64,000 nucleotides of DNA from Pseudocercospora fijiensis CIRAD86 (Eukaryota > Ascomycota > Dothideomycetes > Mycosphaerellales > Mycosphaerellaceae), in NCBI RefSeq assembly GCF_000340215.1, contig NW_006921535.1, positions 1,988,483-2,052,482 of the forward strand. Reading direction: 5' to 3'. Numbering within the stretch: the stretch's first letter is position 1; each line of letters opens with the position of its first letter. Made by a program: the position numbers and the translations under genes. Positions 56,791 through 64,000 of this stretch are shown here, piece after piece. The notes beneath the pieces are model-generated. The model was given only the letters and a program-made list of their open reading frames with translations. It ran no database searches and was not told the DNA's origin.

Positions 56791-58519
56791 TCGGTTCACG
56801 AGTCCAACTGATTTGGAGTTCGGAGCGCAGCAACGACCGCACCAAGCTCCGGGACCTGAGCGCACAAGCCGGCTCCAGCTGACCAGTCAGGAATACGGCC
56901 TGAGCTCAGTTGCATAGATGCTCACGATGGAACGATGGTATGATCATCCCAGACCGGCATACTGTATGCCGCTCTATTTGGGCCTGAGGTCACATGCATG
57001 TCTCGGGCCTATTCTTGTTGTTTTTGAGTCATGCAAGAGGCGGCCTGAAAGAATCGACAGGAATGGCTGGATGGCTGGTACACCTTGTTACCATCTGCGC
57101 AAGGCTTGGCGAAGGCCTTTAAGCTATGCAACGATTCCCTTGCGATCTGGTGCCTTGGTTCGACACAATGGTCCTCGTTTCGAACCCCTTTGGTTGTGTG
57201 CTCGGCTTCGGGAAGCCCTGGCTGAGTTGGCGCCCAGCCGATCTTGCCGTCTACACCGTGACATCGATTTGCTGGGAGCGATCACTGCTCGACCAGCGGA
57301 CACGCGCATGGCCTTAACAAGCAATGAGAAGCGATCTCCTGCCAGCATTGGAAGTCTTATCATCTCGAACATCTACGATGCCTTCGAAAGGCCCAGTGCT
57401 ATAGCTCTGTCCAATTTTCCTCAGGCGGCACTCGTGAGAGCACGATCCAGCGAAAGCCCATATAAAGGCTAAGGGCGACCCAATCAATTGTCTTGCCATC
57501 CGTCGCTCGTTATCCCGTTTCCTCATCAAGGAGCTCAAAATACTCGAACAATTCAAGATGGCCTGCCTGAGCTGCCAGGAGGTCTCGGCCTTCCCAACAT
57601 CAAGCTTCCAGATACCATTGTGGTCAATCAACCACCACCAGAGGGCTTTCCCGGCCATCTCGGCCGCAGAATTGGCGGAACATGTGATTCTTACCTCGGA
57701 TGTGGTCAATTTGGACCACAGTCATTCAACAGGTTCGGAACACAGTTAAGCTGCAGCTCATGAAATGTAACAGCCCTTTCTGCCAAGGCTGGCGGTTTGG
57801 AGTCTGCCGGGCTCCCGGCGTCTTCAACTGTCCATGCTCGTACTGACTCTAGGCCAAGTCCTTGGTTCGTGATGCACAGAGGGAACTTTTGTGCTCGGGT
57901 CGTGGGAGGAGAGCGTGGAAGATGAATAACGCTTCAGAGTTTGAGCGACCACATAGAAAATAGAGATTTTCTTAATTTCTCATGGCAATGACAGCATTTC
58001 ACTGTCTCGGCAGAGGAGAGCAAGCGATTATCTGTCTCAGCTCGTCTCGTACATTGAATTTACCAAACTGAAGATGTGGATTAAAATTGATCACCAAGTC
58101 CACCTCCTCGTGACATCGCAACTCAGTAACCCAAATTTCCAAGAATTTCCATGTCGTACCTTTACACATACACGTTGCTCCCGCTTGGCCTAGGTTCCAC
58201 CCTCATGACAGATGCGCCTGCCCGACCACTTACGCACAAGGTAATCTCGACTTCAGCAGACCTCACTGGAGGCAATCGCGTTTCATTGCCACACAGTCAA
58301 GCGCATGTACGCCAGGCTCCGAACGATTCCATTTGCCAATGCGTATCAGATCCATAGATTGTATAGATCTGTAAGTCTCGGAAGACAGGAACGATGTCGC
58401 AGAAATGTCATTCGTGCCTCATTGGAGGTGGCATATATCAATGTACGTCTTATACACCTACCTTCTTCTTTCGAAGTATCTGTCATACCTGGTTGGAATC
58501 ACCTACTTCTCCTTCCACG
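56791..58519. other. Long intergenic region without supported genes
   Basis: About 1.7 kb. Frames at 56918-57472 (plus) and 57314-57709 (minus) overlap and have random-like composition. A Gly/Pro-rich frame at 57488-57763 has only a TTG start and no motif. The last 120 bases are an in-frame open extension upstream of the CCC1 gene. Confidence 0.45.
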
Positions 58520-59409
58520 ATGAAAATTCCTCGTCTCTCGACAGCGCGCTTCGCGAAAAAACCTCCTGCCATCAAAGATCCTGAGAAGAATAGTCATTCC
58601 GAGAAACATGCTGCGAATGGCATCTTCGTCCGCGACAGCATCATTGGATTCGCAGATGGTCTTACGGTTCCTTTCGCGCTGACGGCAGGACTTTCCTCTT
58701 TGGGCTCGTCGAAAATTGTGGTTATCGGAGGTCTGGCTGAGCTCTTCGCGGGCTCGATCTCCATGGGTCTGGGGGCTTATCTTGCTGCTGTGACTGATCA
58801 GAAGCATTATGAGGTTGAGGAAGAGTAAGTGAGAAGCGGGAATATGCGCGGAAAAAGTGTTGTGCTGACATTTATATGAAGGCGGGAACGAAGAGAAGTG
58901 GCAGAATGTGCTGCTGCAGAGGAGGAAGAGATTTATGAGATCTTTGATCAGTATGGGATTGCGAGAACTTCTGTTGTGCCTGTAGTGGATTGTCTGAAGA
59001 AGGATGTGGACATGTGGGTGAAGTTCATGATGGATTTTGAACTCAAGCTTGAGAAGCCGAGCACGAAGATGGCGTGGATGGAGGGCTTGGTGATGGGTGT
59101 CTCTTACTTCTTTGGTCAGATCTTTTGCTTGGTGTGGGTACGAGGGCAGTGCGCTGACGGTGTGTAGGCGGCCTACTGCCCATGATCCCATACTTTGCCA
59201 CTCGGCGAGTCTCGGAGGCTTTGATCGCATCCATCGGCATCACCAGCATCATCCTGCTGGCTTTTGGGTATACGAAGTCCAGAGTCACAGGATGCTCGCA
59301 GCGCGATTCGGCGTTGGGTGCTTTGCAGACGCTATTCATCGGTGGTGCCGCTGCTGGAGTGTCGTACGGAATCGTGAAGGGCATCAACTCATCCAAAGCC
59401 TTCGATTGA
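58520..59409 (+). CDS. CCC1: CCC1/VIT1-family vacuolar iron/manganese transporter
   Basis: Moves Fe(II)/Mn(II) from cytosol into the vacuole for storage and detoxification. Model: 58520-58824, 58882-59114, 59168-59409 (259 residues). Introns of 57 and 53 nt (GTAAGT and GTCAGA donors, CTGAC branch points in both) keep the frame. Seen: HAANGIFVRDSIIGFADGLT followed by VPFALTAGLSS (first helix with the conserved Asp and Gly), GGLAELFAGSISMGLGAYLA (second helix), a cytoplasmic Glu-rich metal-binding helical hairpin (VEEERERREVAECAAAEEEE), then GLVMGVSYFFGGLLPMIPYF and two further helices. The five-helix plan with the acidic loop is typical of the family. The frame opens 42 codons earlier at ATG 58394, but MKIPRLST at 58520 in CCACGATGA context is preferred. 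Confidence 0.92.
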
Positions 59410-60916
59410 GATGGATGCCCGGGACATTATCTCGCCTGCTCAGTGATGGCTTTGCGTGAGAGGTCAGCCTTGCAGCAGCTTCGGATCTATGAGTCAGCAG
59501 TACATCATGACTTGAAATGCATGTTTGCCGGACATGCGTCGGCTGTCATCATGTCGTTGGGTAGTGCTAGCTTCAAAGATGCGACGCTGGTGTCGTGTCC
59601 CTCGGGGCCATCCGTCGTCTCGTTGCATCGTTCTGCCATGAATTCCCTTACTTACAGCATCGCCAAAGCTAAATGCGTCTCGGCCTGCGTCGTTCAGCTC
59701 AGTCTCACGCCCCACGAGGAGATGGTGTCCGGCAGGCTTATATCAAGCACGCCAAATCCTTGTTGTGGTACGGTACTCGTACACGCGGTACCTTGGGAGG
59801 CAAAAGTCGGGCGGCGGGCATGATTGGCTGGACCATGGCCACCACTACCCAGTCAAACAACCACAAAATGACTTGCATAGCCTTCCTTCATCGGCATCAC
59901 GATGCACGAAGGCACACCGGCTCGAATCTGACCAAGTGCCTACAGCATAGTAGTGAAGCTTTTTGAGACACGATGTCGTCGGGAATGCGCGGTTCTCGAC
60001 GCCGATTGGTTGCCAAGTGTGCGGTCAGTGGCGTGAAAGGTGAGGGAAGTGGGTGTCTATTGGGTATCCTTGTGTTGACCTCACGGTGTGCCACACTTCC
60101 ACTGCTGCGAGCCACCGATGGTTCTGTCACGCTCACGCTCACGCTTGTTGGGCAGCGTGCTTGACTTCTGGCAGACTTGGTCATCTAGGCAGAGGGAGTT
60201 CGCTCGGTGTGAAGTGTGAAGCGCAAATGGAACTTGGAAGGCCACGCAGCCTCCAACGCGGCTTCCTCTCCGAGGCCTTAGTCAAGGTACCATTGCCTTT
60301 TGCTCTTCAGCTGGAGCAGTTGACATTGCCTCGCGAGAGTGTGAGAATGTCGTTGGCTCGTCGACTTAGAACTATCTCCACGCCTTGAGCGCTGCGAACA
60401 TGCTTCCAGCTGCCAGCGCATCGGCTTTCACAGCACGCACCGCTTGACAGGCGGCGTGTCGCACATCATCCATTTTCTTTCAAGATTCAACGACGATTCG
60501 ACTTGACACTCAATCTCGAGCACAGCCGAAAGCATTTGTCAATTTACCAAGCGCAGCATCTCCAGTGGTAAGATGGCATGTCTGCCCACTATGCCAAGGA
60601 TTTGGAGTGCTGATGCCGATGCAGTATACAGTAGCAATCAATGTAATAGCGAGCGTAGACCAGGGAGGAGCGGCATCAGACCTATTCAAAAGACCAAAAT
60701 CGCCACAAGCCGAACTTGTTCGGGACTCAATCTTCACCGGGCTTTCGACACTCGCTTGATGGCTGCTGGCCAGCTTTGTGCTGCTTCTTGGATAGTTCGA
60801 TACCATGCGCTTGGGGCACCACGGCCGCCCGTTCTCTTCTTGCCTGCGTCTGTACCGCCCCAAGTAGTGCTGTTGGTAACATTCGAGGATATTGTTGGGC
60901 CGCATGCAGGGTCGCC
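59410..60916. other. Intergenic region without supported genes
   Basis: About 1.5 kb between CCC1 and the large right-edge gene. Several frames of 60-125 codons overlap on both strands without motifs. The final 200 bases are an open in-frame extension of the downstream gene from 60716 (no ATG before 60917 gives a better start). Confidence 0.45.
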
Positions 60917-63900
60917 ATGGAAGACTTCCCTCCAGATTGGCCACTGACCAGCTCGCCAGTCGCATTGGACGCGCACGCCTCGAATGACAGCTTTATCTCG
61001 CTGTATCGACACGACAGCCCGCAGTTCACACTGCATGACTTCCATCGACTCCAGCGATCCCCGGTCTTGTCGGCGCCGCCAGAGTTCGATTTGAAGCGTT
61101 TGAGACGGCGGCGGAAGCCTTCGACGCCGCATCTTGCTGCAGCGCCGTTGAGCTACACGGACCACTGGTCGCCAAGTGCAATTCTGCCTAGCCAAGCTCA
61201 CTCGCTCTCACAACACTCACCTGCTATCCCTTCTTTTCCACCTTTGCCACTCACGCCACGACTTCGACCGAGCACAACATCGCCATCTCTCACGTCCACG
61301 GTGACCACGTTACAGTCGACACCAGCACAGACACCGATCTGTCGCGCCGCCGCTCCGCAAGAGCGTGACTGGGCTGACGACCACCTGGAAGTGGGCGACC
61401 ATATTCGCACCAAGCGTAAGTTTGAGCCTCTCAGGCGAGCAAAACGGCTTCCGCGGCAGCGGGTAGATAGCGGTGGAAGCGGGCAGGACGAGGACGAGCT
61501 GTGGGAGGTGCATGCGGCGGTGTTTGATCCTCCATTGGACGAGAAGCTATTCAGAGGGTTGTCGCGCCTAACAGAGCAGAATCACCAGCACCAGCACTTG
61601 CAGCGCCAGAAGCACAGCTCCCAGCACGAGCGCGCCGGCGATCACCAGCAAGTCAACGAGGACCCGCCTTCGAATTCAGAGGCACCAGCGCCAGAGTCTT
61701 GGCACGCGCCGCCGCCGCAGCAGCAGCAAGGCCAAATCGCGACCTCATCATCACTCTCACTCTCGAAATTCGACTTTCCCAACCCTCCTGGACGAGATAA
61801 TTGGGAGGGCACATTCGGTAAGTCCACCTCTCTACAGACTTTGCACCCTTCTGACCGAACTTTGCAGGGCACTTGGCACAGCCATCGCAACCTTCATCCC
61901 CAGCCACTATTTTGTATCGTGGAGCATCTTTTGACGTCGTCAATCCGCACGCGTCTCTTATTCTTGGCGCTCGTGACATCGAAACACCTGCCGAGATCGA
62001 CGGACTTCTCGACGACTACTTCGACCAGCCAGTAGAGAAAATGCAGTACGACACTCTCACCGGCGAGCCCTCGCAAACCTCGCTGCGCGTCCCAAGCGAG
62101 AACTCCAGACGCGTGCTTTACGATGATCCAGGCAGTGCACGTCGTAACATCCTTCGCGTCGAGGACGTGATCCCTTCTCCACCACCCAATGCCGTCCTCA
62201 ACGACTTGCGCTCGCCACGAGCTCAGAAGATGAGTGCGACAGGTATGACTCTTCGCAATGCTTATCTGCCCATGGCACTGATGTAACTCACAGCCTGGCA
62301 CATGGCAATGACAGCCGGAAGCCACCGTAGCGATCCATTCGATCTCACCCTTAGCGAGTCTGGCAGTAACAATCAACTCAAGGCAATCGACGCAGTTCTC
62401 AGAGAAGATCGCAACGCCGAGTTCGCGCCAACCTCTCCGCAAGAGGTCAAAGGTCTGGGCATCACAGCTTCAGATCATGGTGCTGATACTCAAGCGTATG
62501 TAACTTCCTCTCGTCGATTCCGTCTAAAGAGTACACTTACGAGATGCTTTTCTTCACAGGACATTGGAACAAAGCACAGACCCGACGATCGGAGAGATCT
62601 TGAAGGGGTACGACTACACCAGAGTCCCAATCTCCTCAGAAGGAGAAGTCGACATCACAGACAGCCGAGCGATTGAGCGGGCCCGCAAGGCTAGCCTTGA
62701 GCCGGCGTTTGACACCTCTCACGGTCTGGTCTCGCCGTTACAAACCCCAACTGCAGACCGCAAGGATTCTACACGAGATCTAGATGCCAAGCCTGTGCTG
62801 ACGACCCCACCTGTCGTGCCAGTTGCTCTGCCGACGCCACCAGCACCAGTCTACAATGGCACAGGCTTCCATTACTACTCCGGCTGCTCCGAGCTTCCCA
62901 CCACTGATCGGACTTATGGTGAGACAAACCAGCTATTGCTTATCACGCCGGAGGCTGCTCCAGAGTATCCACCATATTCACCGGGCACTCCATGCAACCC
63001 AAAGACTTGCGACAATCCAGCGCACATTCACATCCATCCAGACACAGACCCAAGGACTCCAGTGCCACCTTGTGTGCTGCCATGGTACCACGACGACAAG
63101 GAGAACATCCCGCCAAAGAGCGAGGACAATCTTGCAGAGCTTGCTGCAGCCGCTGAGCGCTTCAGATTCTTTGATGACGATAACGATGATGATGGCGGCG
63201 ACGTGGCCAAAGTGCTGCAGCGTAGCTCGAGCATCTACTCCGAGGACATCGAAGATGACTGGGAGACTCAGTACTCTGATTCTCACTATGACCTGCCACG
63301 CAACTATGGTCGCATCAGCCTGGACAGCTATGCCAACACGAGCTTTTATGACAGCCGAGTCCGACTGAGCACAGGCCCCTCTCAGATGGAAGGCCACATC
63401 CTGACGCCGATCACCGACTTGTCGCCAGCTGTGTCTTCTCCGGACGACGTCGCCGCACAAGAATTCGAGCGTCGACGTCAGATCAAGAAAGCCATCAAGG
63501 AGTTGGAGGCAAAGATCATCGAAGACGACCTGAATGTCCTTTATGGGAGCACGCCTCTTGACAAAGCCCAGCGGAAGGCTGATGTTGAGGAGCTGGAACG
63601 CTTACGTCAGCTCTATCCATCGACATCCGATCGCTTCGCCCTGAAAGCTTCGGAGTCTCTCATCTCTCTCAAGGCAAAGTCGACAAACAAGCTCCAGAAG
63701 GTCAAGCCTTTTCGTCCCAACTACAATCCAAGAAACAGCTTCAATCGCATTGCCGCTCTCGGAAAGCTCTGGCCAGCAGCTGATGCCGCCTCTGACCGTC
63801 GAGGTCTGCTCGATTCCCCAACGACGCCAACTCCACGTCGCGGCGATCTAGTATGGGACGATAGAGAGGCCACCTTCACTACTCTTCGCGCGGACTTCAG

Positions 63901-64000
63901 CATCCCAAGTCATTCTCCGGCTTCCTTCCGCGGCCCGGCAACCGAGCTTTGGTCACCTTTTGTGCGAGATCCTACAGTCAAGGCCATCTATGGTGGATCG
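60917..64000 (+). CDS. Large Ser/Pro-rich protein of unknown function (3' partial)
   Basis: I do not recognise this protein. Model: 60917-61817, 61868-62242, 62294-62495, 62560 to the right edge (at least 973 residues, frame open at 64000). Intron 1 is 50 nt (GTAAGT, CTGAC, TGCAG), intron 2 51 nt (GTATGA, CTGAT, CACAG) and intron 3 64 nt (GTATGT..CACAG). All keep one frame. The start MEDFPPDWPLTSSP has the best context. Residues 1-310 are Ser/Pro/Gln-rich and disordered-looking. Later parts contain ILGARDIETPAEIDGLLDDY, an Asp run (FDDDNDDDGGD), a charged helix (EFERRRQIKKAIKELEAKII) and a basic segment (KAKSTNKLQKVKPFRPNYNP). A second acceptor for intron 2 at 62314 would drop seven residues. 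The length and low complexity suggest a scaffold or regulatory protein, which is guesswork. Confidence 0.72.

Noticed and set aside
57150..57200. tRNA-like B-box text (GGTTCGACA, TTTCGAACC)
   Set aside because: No matching A-box, acceptor stem or anticodon arm could be folded around it.
57488..57763. Gly/Pro-rich 91-codon plus-strand frame with two cysteines near the end
   Set aside because: Starts only at TTG, lacks a signal peptide or motif, and no supporting splice structure was found.
58499..59230. A 243-codon minus-strand frame
   Set aside because: Antisense to the three-exon CCC1 gene, crossing both of its introns.

Overview
The window is nuclear DNA of a filamentous ascomycete, most likely a Dothideomycete near Mycosphaerellales. 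The evidence is short (about 45-70 nt) GT..AG introns with CTGAC/CTAAC branch points, fungal-specific families (SLN1-type hybrid histidine kinase, 2EXR proteins, SOM1, mL58), and heavy repeat-induced point mutation (RIP). No tRNA, rRNA or CRISPR array was seen. All exon models were built by hand from reading frame, splice consensus and family knowledge. No transcript or database evidence was available.

Layout. 0-6.5 kb: a 5'-truncated 2OG-Fe(II) oxygenase, a CYP52-like P450 (minus) and a two-exon gene of unknown function. 6.57-13.02 kb: a complete but RIP-killed Ty1/copia element on the minus strand, with 177-bp LTRs and a 5-bp target duplication. 13.0-14.7 kb: a gene island with a 2EXR protein and a truncated short-chain dehydrogenase. 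14.7-15.6 kb: RIP-degraded repeats and a degraded coding remnant, followed by a short unmutated island. 15.83-25.15 kb: about 9.3 kb of satellite built from ~25-28 bp units in higher-order blocks, with RIP-type variation. 25.4-27.1 kb: a PP4 regulatory subunit R2 gene at the satellite border, then a short RIP relic.

28.6-47.7 kb is gene-rich: a second 2EXR gene, an SLN1-type osmosensor kinase, a small three-helix membrane protein, Ran GTPase, a ubiquitin-like-domain protein, mitochondrial release factor MRF1, a ferric reductase, a divergent XRCC2/SOM1 pair and TAF8. 47.9-49.3 kb holds a palindromic foldback element. 49.4-64 kb holds AP-3 mu, a serine-racemase-like PLP enzyme, an interrupted Cys-rich membrane-protein gene, a probable Cys-rich secreted-type exon, mL58, an NTF2/SnoaL-like protein, a CCC1/VIT1 transporter and a large Ser/Pro-rich protein running off the right edge.

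Most genes are unrelated housekeeping genes rather than a cluster. Two functional threads recur. Ferric reductase and CCC1 both concern iron. MRF1, SOM1 and mL58 are all mitochondrial. The most unusual feature is the AT-rich, RIP-mutated compartment at 6.6-25.2 kb. I found no convincing new multi-gene system.
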